Assembly: GCF_019061205.1 (NCBI RefSeq)
Contig: NZ_JAHQYH010000007.1
Location: forward strand, 21,298-85,297
Length of the DNA: 64,000 nucleotides
Direction of reading: 5' to 3'
Source of the DNA: Apilactobacillus waqarii
Lineage (GTDB): Bacteria; Bacillota; Bacilli; Lactobacillales; Lactobacillaceae
Positions 30,253 through 45,200 of the stretch are shown here, piece by piece. A program made the position numbers and the translations under genes. The number at the start of each line of letters is the position of its first letter. Position 1 is the stretch's first letter. Below the pieces are notes generated by a model. The model was not told where the DNA came from, searched no databases, and saw only the letters and a program-made list of their open reading frames with translations.

Positions 30253-30257
30253 CTCGA

Positions 30258-33200
30258 CTATCTTACCTTCTTAACAAAGGTCTTGTTTGAAGTAAAGTAT
30301 CTGTTGTGTCCTAGGTATAATCTTGTTAATCCATAGTACTTAACAACCTTAACAACGTGAATCAATTGTCCTTGATGAACTCTTCTGATTACATTGTGCT
30401 TGCTGTACTTCTTGCTTGTATGGATCAATGCACCGGTAGGTTTAATTACACGGAATACCATTGGCTTGTTCTTAGTCTTCTTGCTACCACTGTTCTTAGT
30501 AGTCTTAGCAGTATCACCACGGTAATATGCATCTTGGACCATTTGACCAGCAGTTACTAGACGACCACCGGATACAACGTATCTTGGTACACGGTTCTTA
30601 TAGTACTTGATGCCGATAACCTTGAATACATGTGCATTGTATCTTCTTGAGTACTTGTACTTGATGATTCTTGAACCCTTGGAGAACTTAGTTCTTCTGT
30701 GGCTAAAGATAGTCTTAACGTTGTAAATATATCTTGGCATATGAGCCTTGAATTGACGTTTGTATTCTGCAATATATGCCTTAGCATATGCTGCTGAGTG
30801 GTTCTTGGTAATACTCATTGGAATTGGACTACGCTTAATTGCGCGGGCACTTCCGTACTTCTTACCAATCTTAATTTGATGAGCTGTTTCAATCTTGAAT
30901 CCTTGGTTGTAAGTGTATGCGAACACTTCACCCTTAGCAGCTAATTGCTTAGCAGTTAACTTCTTGTGGGTACGAGCACTGGCTTGAGCTGCCTTAACAC
31001 CTTGACGGTATCCGTTAAAGGCGTTGACGTAAGTTTGTCCACCTAAAGCTTTTAGTTCTTGGTTAGTCAACTTAGCGTTAGTCTTAGCCTTCTTCATTGC
31101 AGCGCGTGCAACTTCGGCAGCCTTGTAACCATTTACGTAGTAACCAGAATCAGGATTTTGCATTGCGATATTCTTAATTCCATCAGCGAAACCATCACCA
31201 GTTTGCTTGTATGCTTGTTCATACGAGTTCTTGTCGGTTCTGCTGTTGAAGTCTTTCTTCTTACCATTATATAGGTAATCTTCTTGAGCTGGAATATCGT
31301 TGGCAGCCTTGTTGTACCCGTTGTTATAAGCATTGACGAATGCTGGGTTATTTTGACTTGGATTCTTAGGTTGTAGTCCTGCACCAGTCTTGTAACCTTC
31401 ATAAGCACCGGCAAAGACTTGACGGTATGCATCAGGATCTAGTCCATCAGGAACTGGAATATCATTTACGTTACCAAGCTTACCGTTTGCTTGAGCAAAT
31501 GCTTGACCATCACGCAATGCAGCTTGAGCAGAATTGTAACCCAATACATAGTTTGGATCATCTGATTGTTGCTTATTACCACTTGTTGCGTCGATAATTC
31601 CGGCAACGACTGACTTAGCCTTTTGGTAACCAATCTTTTGTGCAGGGTTTGCATTATCAGGAAGGTTATCATCGCCGTTTACCAAGACATTTTCGTATTG
31701 TGCCTTAGCATCTTGGTAACCCTTGTTGTGGTCTAGACTGTTTGCGTCAACACCACTTGCCGAGTTTGGCTTGTTGTCATTAAATTCGTTAGCACCATCA
31801 GTGAATGAATTCATGGCTTCAGTTAATGCCTTGTCGTATGCCTTTTGATAAATTGGATTATCTTCGCTCTTAGCGTGTTGTCCAGCAGTGCCATTCTTAA
31901 CATCGTTAAATGCGGAAGCCGCTCCACGGTAAGTGTCATCTAAATCATTTTGATCGATATGACTTTGAAGCATTGGATTTTGTTGTGCCAATTCGTAACC
32001 CTTCTTAGCATCGTTAAATCCAGTTGCAAATGAACTCTTTTCAGCTTGAGTGGCAAATGAATCCATCTTGTGGTCGTAGTCTTGACTATCAGTCAAGTAT
32101 GTCAAAGCACCATCTTGGGTGTTTGATTGACCAGAAGTTAATGCCTTGTCGTATGCGGCAACATATGCAGGATTATTTGAGTTATTTCTGTGTTGACCAA
32201 CTGTATGGTCGGAAACGTCGTTAAAGGCGTTAGCAGCACCGGAGTAGACTTCATCGTAATCACTGCCACTTCTGTGTTGGTCGACTTGACTAGCATCGCT
32301 TTGGGCTGCGGCAAATGCAGCTTGGGCATCATTGTAACCCTTGGTGTAGTCCTTAACCTTAGCGACAGAACTTGCAAATTGCTTAGTGTCATCACTTAGT
32401 GTGTGACCTAGACCAAATGCTGTAGCACCAGCATTTGCGTTAGCCTTACCTTCAGCCAATGCCTTGTTGTAAGCATTTTGGTAAACAAGATCTGCAATTG
32501 TTTGACCATGTTCACCTTGTTTGCCATCTGCGACATCATTAAATGCGGCAGCGGCACCAGCATAAGCTAGACCAGTATTGGTTGCTTGATCAGCTTTGGC
32601 CTTATCATCAGGATTACTTTGAGCTTCGCTGTATCCGTTTAAAGCATCGTTTAAACCAACTTGGTAAGCTTGCTTGTCAGCATTGATATTCAATTGACGA
32701 ACTTGCTTTGGACCGTTGGCATCGATAGCACCATCATGAGCTTGAGCAAATGCTTGTTGTGATGCCCTGTTGTAGGCATCAACGAATGCCTTATTAGAAT
32801 CAGCCTTAGCATTTTGACCAGGTTGATGATTAATAATATCACCAAATCCAAGTGCGGCACCACGGTAGACACGATCATAATTACTATCGCTAGTATGGTC
32901 GTTTGCCTTGCTGTGGTCGCTTTCAGCATCCGCATATGCCTTTGTTGCATCAACGTATCCAGCATTGTAAGCATCGGCTAATGCCTTCTTGCCAGTGTAT
33001 TGAGCAACGTTAGTAGATTGTGATACGCCCTTAACTGAATCATCAGCACCATTGTTTGCAATGTTGAATGCTTCATTGAAAGCCTTGTTATAAGCAGAGC
33101 CAGCAACGTCATTTGCGACATTGTCCTTAGCTTGACCAGTTCTGTCGGAAACATCCTTAAATGCCTTAGCAGCATTGGTGTAGACTTGATCAGCGTAAGA

Positions 33201-36200
33201 ATTAGTGTCGTGATGAGCTGCATCCAAGTAATTAATTTCGGCAGCAGTGAAGCCACTTTGTGCTTGGTTGTAACCAACATTGAATGCATCCCTATCACTT
33301 GTCTTAGCTTCCTTAGCCAATTCAGCATCATGATCATCGTTGTTGAATGCCAATACACCGTTTAGAGCAGATTGCTTAGCTTCTGCCAACGCCTTATTGT
33401 AAGTCAAGGTTGCTAAATCATTTCCACTCTTAGCAGGTGCTAATGGGTTGTTGATAGCATCATTGAAACCAGCAACCGCGTTGGTGTAGACAACATCAAA
33501 GTTACTATCTGTTGAATGAGCTGAGCTTTGAGTTCTATCGTTTTGAGCTAATTCGTAGGCAGATTGTGCATCGTTTACACCCTTATCGTATGCCTTCAAC
33601 TTACCAGCAGCAGTTGGTGCATTACCAGATGCATTTGGTGATACAAAATCATTTGCACCATTCAAAGCGTCTTGAGTGGCTTCGACTTGTGCCTTAGCGT
33701 AAGCACTAGTGTAAACATCACTTGTGTTTTGCTTTTCAGAAACAGCCACACTATCTGTTGAAGCGTTAGCTCCAGGAGTGCCATTGATGACATCTGTAAA
33801 TGCGTTCATTGCACCACGGTATTGTTCATCGTTAACACTATCTGATGTGTGCTTACCATCGTTTTCTCCTGAGTCTTGGACGCTCTTGTAAACGTCACTA
33901 GCATTGTTGTAACCAGTTACGTATGCATCCTTGTCAGACCCAAAACTGATTTGTTGAGCTTGAGTATCTCTATTCAAACCATTGTTGAAATCAAGTGTTG
34001 CTTGATGGATTTGTGCTTTGGCTTCCTTAACGGCACGAGTGTAAGCATTTTGATAAGTTGGTGTTTGATTATCGTTTTGATGCTTACCAACTTCACCATT
34101 GATGGTATCGGTAAATCCAGCAGCAGCTCCGTTGTATGATACATCAGAGTTACTGTCTGAAGTGTGGTTAGCTTGATCATTTCTGTTTTGTTGAGCAAGC
34201 TTGTAACCATCGCCTGAATCTTTGTAACCACGGTCGTATACGTCAATCAAACCTTGGTAGCCACTCAATGAGTTGATACCAGTTTGTTCATCAATGTTGT
34301 TGACAGCATCAGCAGCACCCTTGTTTTGGTATTGCAAGCCAAGAGCATATGCCTTGTCGTATGCAGTTGTGTATACAGAATCTGCACTAATTGAACGACT
34401 GGCCTTACCGTTATTTCCAGCAATATCGTTAAATGCTGCGGCAGCACCGTTGTATGATTTATCGATATTACTGTTTGAAGTATGGTTGAAGTTCTTACTT
34501 GGATCTTGGATGGCTGCAACATATCCGGTGTAAGCATCGTTGTATCCAGAAGTTACAGCGTTGATTACAGCTTGATCAGTTGAACCATTCAAACCGTCAG
34601 TGATTTGCTTACCAGTATTACCTAGAATTGCACCTTGAGTTGCATAAGCAGTTGCTTCATTTGCAGCCTTAGTGTAAGCGTTTTGGTATACAGGGTTTGT
34701 ATCGTTAGCAAATTGACTATTGAATTGGTCACTTGCGACATCATTGAATCCAGCTGCAGCACCCTTGTATGCTTCATCGTAATCACTTGTAGTGTTGTGA
34801 TCGATAGTGTTGTTAGGGTTAGTTCTTGCAGCAGCGTAAGCAGCGTTAGCGTTTGTTACACCAGTGTTGAACATCTTTTGAGCCGCTTGGTTATTCTTGT
34901 AGACTGCAAGTGCTTGGTTGACTGCGTCATTACCAAGTGGTGCAGTTTGAGCACCCTTACTTGCGATTGCCTTACCTTCGTTTAATGCACGAGCATAAGT
35001 TGATGCGTAAACTGGGTTGCCATTTGTAGCATTCTTACCAGCTTGGTTGTTAGCAACATCGTTAAATGCTGCGGCAGCACCATTATATGCTTCATCGGCG
35101 TTGCTTTGACTTGTGTAATTACCTTGATCACTAGGGTTATTTTGTGCCTTAGCATAACTTACCTTAGCGTCATTGTATCCTGTGGTGTAAACAGTCTTTG
35201 CAGCTTGATTGTTACCAAATTGGGTACGACCAAGGGTTGCATCGACGCTCTTACCGAAGTCAATTGCACCGGTTTGAGCAAAGTTAGTAGCTTCTTCAAA
35301 TGCCTTGTTGTATGCAGCGGTGTAAGCCTTGTTAGTATCTGAAGCCTTACCAGCATCGAATGTCTTATGACTTGCTACAGCTTTGTATGCGTCTGCAGTA
35401 CCACGGAATGTTTCATCAAAGTTGCTTTGACTATTATGAGTGGTATCTGCTGGGTTAGCAGTTGCAGCTGCATAAGCATTCTTAGCATCATTAAATCCAG
35501 TTGTGAATGCACTTTTGGCTGAATTGTTTGGTAGGTTCTTCAAGCTATCAGCTAATGATTGACCATTAGAGAATGTTTGAGCACCATCATTAGCATGAGC
35601 AACAGCTTCAGCTAACGCTAAGTTATATGAATTTTGATATACAGAGCTACTGTCGGCATTCTTACCGGCATTGATGGTGTTGTTTACAACATCATTGAAT
35701 GCGGCTGCGGCACCACGGTATGTGCTATCAAGGTTGCTGGTTGTACCATGCGCACTTGATTGAGTCTTATCGTTTTGAGCAGCTTTATAACCATTATCAG
35801 CATCGTTGAATCCAGTTGTAAATGCATTCTTAGCTGCGGTGTTGGCCATGTTCTTAACACCGTCGCTTAGCGATACGTTAGTTAATCTAGCGTTTGCACC
35901 AGCAGTGGCGTTTTGTTGAGCTTCGGCCAATGCCTTGTCGTAGACAGCCTTGTAAACAGCACTATCGTTATCACGGTGAGCACCTGGAGTATCGTTTGTC
36001 ACATCGTTAAATGCGGCTGCGGCACCCTTATACGCATTGTCACTGTTGGTATCGTTAGTGTGTTGGTTAACTTGGCTTGGGTCATTTTGAGCAACTGTGT
36101 AAGCAGCTTGAGCATCACTATAACCCTTGTTGTACATCTTTGCATTAGTATCCTTAGCATTTGATTGGTTCTTGTTATTGGCAAATGCAACTGCACCCTT

Positions 36201-39200
36201 CTTAGATTGAGCAATTCCATGACTTAAAGCTCTATCATATAGTGCCTTGAATACGTCAGACTTATTGTTCTTAACACTGGAGTCAGATTCTTGACCGTTA
36301 ATAACATTGTTAAATGCGGCGACTGCCCCATTATAAGATTGATCATATGCATCAGAAGATGAAGCCTGTTCAGTAACACTATTTTGTGCTTCCTGGTATG
36401 CATTTTGTGCGGATACATAGCCAGTAATAATTGCATTAATGTAAGCACCACTATTATTACCCTTATTAATTGCATCATTCATGCTTTCATATTTACCAAA
36501 AGATACTGCACCAATATTAGCGTAATTATTAGCATCTTGAAGTGCCTTGTTATAAGCGGCAACAAAGATTGGATCATTATTGCCATTGGTTCCAGCCACA
36601 ACATTTCCAACGATAACTTCGTTAAATGCAAGTGAAGCACCATTGTATGCTAAATCAGCATTGCTTCCCGCAGCATAAGAATCAGGTTCTGTATTTGGAT
36701 CTGAAACTGCGGCATTATATGCATTAGTTGCATCACTAACACCCTTGCTGTAAACATCATTATCAGTACTGGTATGTTGTTGAACTTCACTATTGTTCAA
36801 GTAAGCCAATGCACCATTCTTCGCAACATTTATAGCATATGCATAATAGTTTGAATATGCGGCATCATATACGCTTGAACTGTCATTAACTTTTTGAGGT
36901 TGATTATTCAAAACATCGTTAAGTGCATCGGTAATACCATTATAGGTTTGGGTGTAGTTGTCAGTACCTGTACCGTGAGTTTGCTTATAGTTGTTGAAGG
37001 CATTTTCTTTGGCTTTTGCAGCATCTACATATCCTTGGTGGAATGCAAGTGATTGAATATCTTTATTATTGGTATCTTTCTTACCCTTTAAGAATGCAAT
37101 CGCACCGAGTTGTGAAGCAGCTGTTCCTAGTTGTTGATCTAGGTCATAAACCGCATTATATACCAATGCTTGGGCCGCATTTGTTGGATTACTATTAGTT
37201 GTAACATTCTTACTACCATCAGAGTAACCATTTACTGCAGCATCATAAGCAGCATCATAGGTATCTTTACTGTACTTAGCTTGGCTATTATCTTTAGCTT
37301 TATTACTTTCAGCATCATTTTTACCATTGTTTTGATCTTCTGATATATGGTATCCAGCCATGTATGAAACGTTATTACTATTAGCTTCTGAACCATTTTG
37401 CTCATCTGAATATCCAGATTGAGCTTGGTTGAATCCATAGTTTTCAGCGTTAGATACTTGGTCTGTATTGTTTAAACTAGCAGGCTGAGTTGCACCGGCA
37501 GCAAATTCAGAAACACCCTTAACCGCAGCGTTAACAGCAGCTTGTTGAGCCTTCTTGTATGCGGCCCAGTATACTGGTTTAGCTGAAGTGTCACTTGGGT
37601 AATTGTTGTTACCTAAAGTACCATCAGCAAATCCAGCATTGGAACCGTTGTATGCATCGGTTGCATCATTAATAGCGGTGTATAAACTTGCGTTTTGATT
37701 ATTGTTAGCATCGTTGTATGCCTTAGCTGCAATTTGTTGACCATATGCATATGCATTTTGGTCAGCTTGAGTCCAACTAGCTTGTGAGTTATTTTGACCA
37801 TCTAGACTATCAATTGCTCCAGCTTGGGCTTTTGATCTTGCAGAATCATAAGCAGCATTGTAAGCGTCTTGATAAGCGCGAGATTGACTAGAACTTGTGT
37901 CAAATACTTGCTTAGTTTGACGAGCAATTCCAGCGAAGTATCCGTCGCGAGTACCATTGAAACCATCTTGATCATTAGCACTTGGGTTAGTGTTTGGATC
38001 AGTAGTTGTTGCAGTTGAATTTGTTAATCCATTAAATGTAGCTATACCATTTCTGGATTCCTTAGCTGCAGCATAACCTAGTTGATATGCCTTAGTTTGA
38101 CTAGTATCAGCACTTCCACTTGGATTGCCTAGGTATGCTTGGTATCCAGCTTGAGCGTCATTGTAACCCTTTTGTTGAGCAATGCCATCAGCACTAACTG
38201 CTGGAACTTGAGCATTAGCTTGAATGTAAACATTGGCACCACTGATTGCTGAGTTCAAGCCACTAGCCTTAGCCAAAGCGTAAGCGTAATCATATGCGTA
38301 CTTTTGTGGATCTAATGATGAATCCATTGTGGTACTGCTGTTGTAACTACCGTCATGGTATCCATCACGGGTTGCTGCGTAGGCAGCCTTTTGAGCATCG
38401 GTACCAACGTAATCTGTACGACTTGGGTTGTTAGAAGCATCGGAGATCCCTAGTTGAACATCCTTGGCCATACGAGTACCGGCCTTGTATGATGAATCCT
38501 TACCAGTAGTGTCAACTAAAGCAGTTTCACCAATTTGAGCCTTAAAACCAGCCTTGATTTGATCATATGCATTAGTGTAGGCAACTGATTCTGCATCGTT
38601 TTTACCTTGATCTGCATTGTAAGTTGTATCATTAACTGCTTGGAAGTCCTTAATTGCTTTAACTGTTTGAGCTCCAGCTTGACTTCTAGCGTTATTGTAT
38701 GCAGCTTGATATGCAGCGGTTTGTGAAGTAACGTTAGCAACATTTCCTAGTTTTCCATCACTGAATCCGGCTTGAGCACCTTTAAAGATGTCTGAAGCAT
38801 CAGATTTATCGATGAATTTGTCCTTGTTGTTAACATCATCGTGTGCCCATGCATAAGCACTTTGAGCATTAGTTTGACCAGCACTGTATGCAGTTTGTTG
38901 TAGAGTGTTGTAACCACTTGAATTGCTCTTTCCAGCAAGTTGATCCAATGCACCTTGGTTGGCGATTGACTTAGCATCGTTGTATGCGTTGTTGTAAGCA
39001 TCCTTGTAGGATTGACTTTGTTGACTCAAGTCAGCTGGTTGCTTGTCGTCTTGACCGTCAGTGTATCCAGAACGAGTTCCTTCGAATCCGGCAATATATG
39101 CATCAATGTAATTCTTACTCTTACCAGACAAATCACTATCGCTCTTCTTGGAATTACCATTACGAGCATCTTCAGCACCGTCAGTGGCACCTGAGAGTGA

Positions 39201-42200
39201 ATTGAAACCAATTAGATAAGCTGTATCAGTTGACGCATTGGTTGATTTGTTTTCTTGAGCTGCAGCAATACCACTCTTAGCTGCATCAGCACCATTTTGT
39301 TGTGCGTCAGTTTCAAGAGTTGAACCACTTGGCTTGTAATCATTGTTTGAAACGTAACTTTGAGCACCAGCGTTTCTTGCATCGTTAGCTTTCTTCAAAG
39401 CATAGTTGTATGCAGTGACATAGTCTAATGACGCATTGCTCAAATCACGCTTAGTGTTTGCATTAGCATCACTGTATGCATCCTTAACAGCCTGGTAAGC
39501 ATCACTTGAATCATTAGTTGCATTCAAATCATGTTTATTAAATGCATCATTGTATCCATTAACAACCTTTTGACCGGCATCGTATGCTTGTCGACTCTTA
39601 TCGTCTTGGTAAGTCAAACCATTAAATGGTTGGCTCTTTAATGCTTGAGTATATGCAGTCTTAGCATTGTTGTATCCATCAATGTCCGCTTGCGTATCAC
39701 CAGTAGGTGCTGTCTTTCCGGTCATGAAGTCACTAAAGCCTTGAGCATAGTGATTCTTCATTAGAGTAATTGCAGAACTATATGCATCCTTATAAACTTG
39801 GTTGTTACTATTTGGATTATTTGAAGGAATAGTGTTATCAGCATCCGGATTATTGTGCAATGCTTGCTTAGCAGCAATTGCTGCTTCAAATGCAGTATTG
39901 TACATTGGGCCGGTTTGAGATTGTTGAATTTCACCATTAGCAACATTTTGAGCTGCTGTTAAAGCAGTCAATGCTTGGTTGAATCCAGTCTTCTTAGCAC
40001 TACTATCATCAGTACTTGGTTGAACATTTAGATTCAAAGTGCCATCTGAATTGGTAGCCGCTTTAATTGCTTCATTGTATCCAGCTTGTGCTTCATTAAA
40101 TCCTTGTTGCAACAAGTTCTTAGCTTGAGTTGAGTTAATAGAAGTCTCATCGGCTGAAGTCTTACCATTTGAGTATTGAGATGCAAATTGGGTTGCACCG
40201 TTTTGATATTGATCTTGTAATGATTTAATAGCACTTCCATAGACATCTTGATAAGAAATACTCTTTCCAGAAGGTAAACCTGATGGACTATCTGGATTAG
40301 CAGAAACTGCACTGGCAGCATCGTTGTAAGCATTTTGTGCAGCCTTATATGCACTTGGATACTTAGAAGATGTTGAGTTGTTTGCTCCGTTAATTGCATC
40401 ATTTAAGCCATCTTGTGCAGCCTTAGCCATGTCACGACCTAAAGTATAAGCAGCAGTTACATTGCCAGTAGATTGCTTGTTATGAGTAAAGTCATCGTGT
40501 CCGCGTTGCGCATCATCATAACCAATATTTTGAGCTAATGACTGAATGCCCTTATCAGTTGATCTAGCACTACCGCTTTCATAGTTAGTAGCTCCATGTT
40601 TTGCTTGCTCTCCACCGTTAGCCCATGCTAATTGATATACATAATTATAAGCGGCAGCTTGTAGTGGGTTAATTGGATTACTGTGTTGCTTATCTCCATT
40701 AGCACCATCTTTGTATCCGTTCACAGAAGCATAGTACCCATTAACTGCAGCATTATATGCAGCAACTTCTGCTGGTGTCTTAGATCCATCCTTACCGTAG
40801 TCTTTGATAGATCCGTTATTATTAGCATCTGCCACACCTTGTTTTACATGGTCTGACATTTCCTTACCAGCTATATATGAAGCATCGTGGTTATTAGGAT
40901 CAATCTTTTGTGGATTTGCATTAGCATCATTGAAACCTTTTTGCATTTGATTGTAACCATTTGACTTAGCGACACTTAATGCATCTTTACCTGAGCTTGC
41001 TGAATTAATGTTTCCGGATTCGAAATCTGATTGACCTTGTTTTGCAGCGGCGATTGCTTCTGCTTTAGCTTTATTGAAAGCATCCTTAAATACTTCTGAC
41101 TTACCATTCAAAATGCTGTCGTCATTGGAACCAATAGTTCCAGCACTAAATCCGGCCTTAGCACCATCAAATGCTTCAGCAGAATCTGAACCACTTGGAT
41201 ACTTATTAGTAGCATTGATATTAGACTTAATTGCATTGTATGCAGTTGTGGCGTTTTGTTGACCTGCAGCATAAGCAGCTCTTTGTGGAGCACTCCAGTT
41301 GCTTTGACTATTATCTTTACCAGTCATTGCATCGTCAGCACCTTGGTTAGCAATTTCCTTGGCCTTTTCGTAAGCCTTCTTGAATGCATCAATGTAAGCT
41401 GGTGACTTACCAGTCATATCTGGCATTGCTGCTCCAGTTGGCCCAGCTAAGTATCCTGCTTGGGCACCGTCAAACGCATCCCTTTGACCTTGGCTAGCGT
41501 TTGAATCTAATTGACCACCGTTTTCATATGCGTCATATCCATTCATACTGTTTGAGTATGAATTGTAACCATCCATGAATTCCTTATTAGCTTTTTGAGC
41601 ATCTGTAAGGGGTGTTCCGCTAGCAGCGGCATCGTGTCCAGACTTGGCATCGTCGTAACCTTGGGCCTTTGAGTTTTCAATTTGGGTTGTCCCTGTTGGT
41701 CTGCTTTGACCTGATAGGTATTGTTGTGCCCCGATTGATCTTGAGTTTTGGGCTTCGTTGACTGCCTTGTCGTATGCTTGGATGTAGTCGAATGACTTAC
41801 CGTTAGCCTTTAGTTGTGCATCACTTAGCACTGTGCCTCCTGCATTCATCACTGCACTAACACCGTCAGTAGCACCATTGTAACCATCAACTTGATGTGC
41901 ATTTTGACTTCCCGCACTAGTTTGGTTATTCATGGCATTAGTGTATCCAGCGTATACAAGTTGTCCTTGGTTGAAACCAGCTTGGACACCACTTGTAGAG
42001 TTGGATGCCATTGTTGAACCTTGCATTGCTGTAGCGTATCCAGTCTTAGCATCGTTGTAACCTTGTGTTGCTTCACTAGATACATTAGATGAAGTAGCCT
42101 GACCGCTTAGGTATTGTGAAATACCTGATTGGTAGTTAGCCTTCATTTGATCCACAGTTGCCTTATAGGCGTTAGTGTATGGAGCGGTTGAAGAGTTGCT

Positions 42201-45200
42201 ATCACTTGTAGCTACCATATCTGAAATATCTGGGTTAGCATCAAATGCTGTCTTAGCAGCATTTGCAGCAGTTAAAGCCTTTTGGTAAATTGCGTCAGTG
42301 TTTCCTGTATCACCGGTAGTGTTTCCGTTAGCTACTTGGTTAGCAGCCTTCAATACAAGTTGACCTTTGTTGAAACCAGATTGTTGAACTGGGTTATCTG
42401 ATGAACTTGCACTACCGTTTAAGTTATTACCATTAATGGATTCGTTATAACCACTTAGCATGTCATTGAATCCTTGGTTAACCAATGTTTGTGCTTGAGT
42501 TGATGTGATACCACTTAGGTTAGCTGAGTTATTTCCGTTTGCATATTGGCTGACAAATTGGTTTTGACCAGCAACATATTGACTTTGTAGGTAAGTCTTA
42601 GCTGCATTGTATGAATCATTATATGCAGTTGACTTGTTAGCAAATGTTTGTGCTGCAGTATCTTGTGGGTGAACGGTCACATAATTAAATGCATCAGTGT
42701 AAGCTGTTTGTGCGTCCCCATATGCTGTTACATCTAACGCGGTACCTTGACCACTATTAGTTGCGTTTTGAGCATCAGCCAAACCACTAGCCGCAGACTT
42801 AGCTGCGTTGTAACCAGTCAAGTAAGCAGCAGTAGATGATTGAGCTGCCTTGTTTGATACAAAGTCATCATGACCACTCTTGGCTTGGTTGTAACCGGCT
42901 AATGTTGCGATTGAATTGTAGTCACTACCAGTTGATGGTTTACCAGTGTTTTGAACGAATGCTTGGGCACCATTTGAAGTACTAGTTGTTGCTGTTAATT
43001 GCGCTTGACCGTATGAATCCAAGTAAGTCTTGGTTTGAGCATCATCGCTTGAACTTGGTGTTTGTCCGGTAGTTGTACCGTTAATTACATCCTTGTAAAC
43101 AGCAATAGTTGCATTAAATGCGGCAACTTTTGCAGCCGAACCACTTGGAGTTGCATTAGGATTTGCAATTGCAGCATTTATTCCGGCATTTCTATCAACT
43201 GCCATTTGAACACCAGCAACATATGCAACATTAGTGTTGGTTCTATCAGCAGTACCACCAATTTGAGCTGCATAACCTTCACTAGCATTATTAAATCCAG
43301 TGTACAACGCTTGATTTGTAGCATCAGTTTGATTTTGCTTGCTTGTATCGTCAGCGTTCTTAGCAAAGTCTGCAACCCCGTTCATCACGTTGGTTTGTGA
43401 TTCTGCTTGTGCTTTATTGTATGCAGCAGTATATACTGCTGAGCTTCCTGACGGAATTGAACCATTACCATTAATTCCTGCTACGAATCCATCATGAGCA
43501 CCATTGAATGTATCGTAAGAATCTGTTCCTGCAGTGTATGGATTAATGTTAGAAACTGATAAGTCTGATTTAGCTTGGTTGTAACCAGTAACTGCATTAT
43601 TATAACCATTTTGATATGCATCTAATTGTCTTACCTTCAATTTAGACTTATCTGTTGAAGGGCTTGAACTCATTGCATCAATTGCACCTTGAGAAGCCAT
43701 CGATTTAGCATCTTGATATGCAAGATCGTAAGCAACACGTGATGCAGGGAAAACTTCATTATTAGTATATTGAAGAGTTCCATTCTTACCATCAGCGTAT
43801 CCATCAATTGCACCTTGGAATCCGCGCTTTTGTTCATTATAAGGGGCACTGTATGAATCAGATGCTTGATTTTGTGCGTCGTTAAAGCCAATCACAGCAT
43901 CCACGTATGCATAGAAACCTCTCATAAATGAAGAATTATTCTTTTGATCATCAGTTAAAGAGCTAGTGTCTGTACTTTGATGACTCTTAGCATATTCAAA
44001 TCCTTGAGAAGCATAATTATATCCTTCCATTATCTTGCTGTATTGACTATTTGATTTATCAGGTTGTTGCCCTCTCACGAAGTTAGTTGATCCAGTTAAT
44101 ACAGCGTTCTTAATATCATCATATGCTTTCGCATAGGCTTTTCTGTATGCCAAACTAGCTTGTGCTAATTGTGCATCTGTTTGTTTAGAACCAGAGATAG
44201 CATCCTTATATCCAGCAGTTGCACCACTATTAGCATCGTTTTGTACAGAATCAGCGGTTGAAGTCGTAATGTTTTGCATTGCAGCATTATATCCAGCCAA
44301 TGCTCTTTGTCCTACTGCTAAACCTTGTTGAGCACCTGATGTTACATATCCATATTTATTAGTATCTGGATAATTAGGTCCGTTTAGCGCATTGTCAAAA
44401 CCATTATTGGCATCATTGAATCCAGCTGTGAATTCTGTTGAGGCATTAGCAGGCAATGATTGTCCATTTAGAAGTTGTTGGGCCCCATTTGAATAACTAG
44501 TTGAAAGGCTATATACGGCTGCACTGTATGCGGATGAATATACAGCATTGTTGGTGTTAGCATCACTGGCTGGAACTTCACTAGAAATATCTGGATTCAT
44601 ATCAAACGCTGTCTTTGCAGCTACTGCGGCAGAAAATGCTTTTTGATATGAAGCATCATTGTTTCCAGAATCAGGTGTTGATTGTCCACCCACTACTTCA
44701 TTAACAGCATTCAACGCTTGTTGACCTTCAGCAAAACCTGCTGATGCCGCTGATGTTGATAATGTTGGATTATTAGCTCCATTCATTCCGTCATTAAATC
44801 CTCTAACAGCTTCATTGAATCCTTGCTTAATTGCATTTTGTCCTTGAACAGACTTAGCAGAACTAGTATCTGCTTGTGAAATACCTTCAGCATATTTATT
44901 CAAGAATTGTTGTTTACCAGATACATATTGAGCGTTCAAGTCTTGTTTAGCTTGATTGTATGCGTATTGGTAAGCAGGTGTCTTGTTAGTTTGGGTGACA
45001 GATGTGTCATCAGGGTTGCTTGATAATGCTGTGCTTGCATCATTGTAAGCAGTTTGAGCATCTGAATATGCAGTTCGATCAGAAACGGAATTTGCTGAAT
45101 TACTGTTTCCTGCTTCTGCTTCTGATAATCCAATTTGCGCTGATTTAACAGCATCATTACCCGTTTTATATGCTTCATTATTGCTATCATTTTTATTGTT

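Noticed and set aside
32978..33358. 126-aa frame in another reading frame of G3, and similar 60-120-aa frames on both strands
   Set aside because: They are low-complexity by-products of the repeats, without ribosome binding sites, and their composition mirrors the giant gene.
31800..36800. CRISPR-like or satellite DNA from the regular 314-bp spacing
   Set aside because: The period is a multiple of a codon-level protein repeat in an open frame; units are diverged and there are no short identical repeats with spacers.
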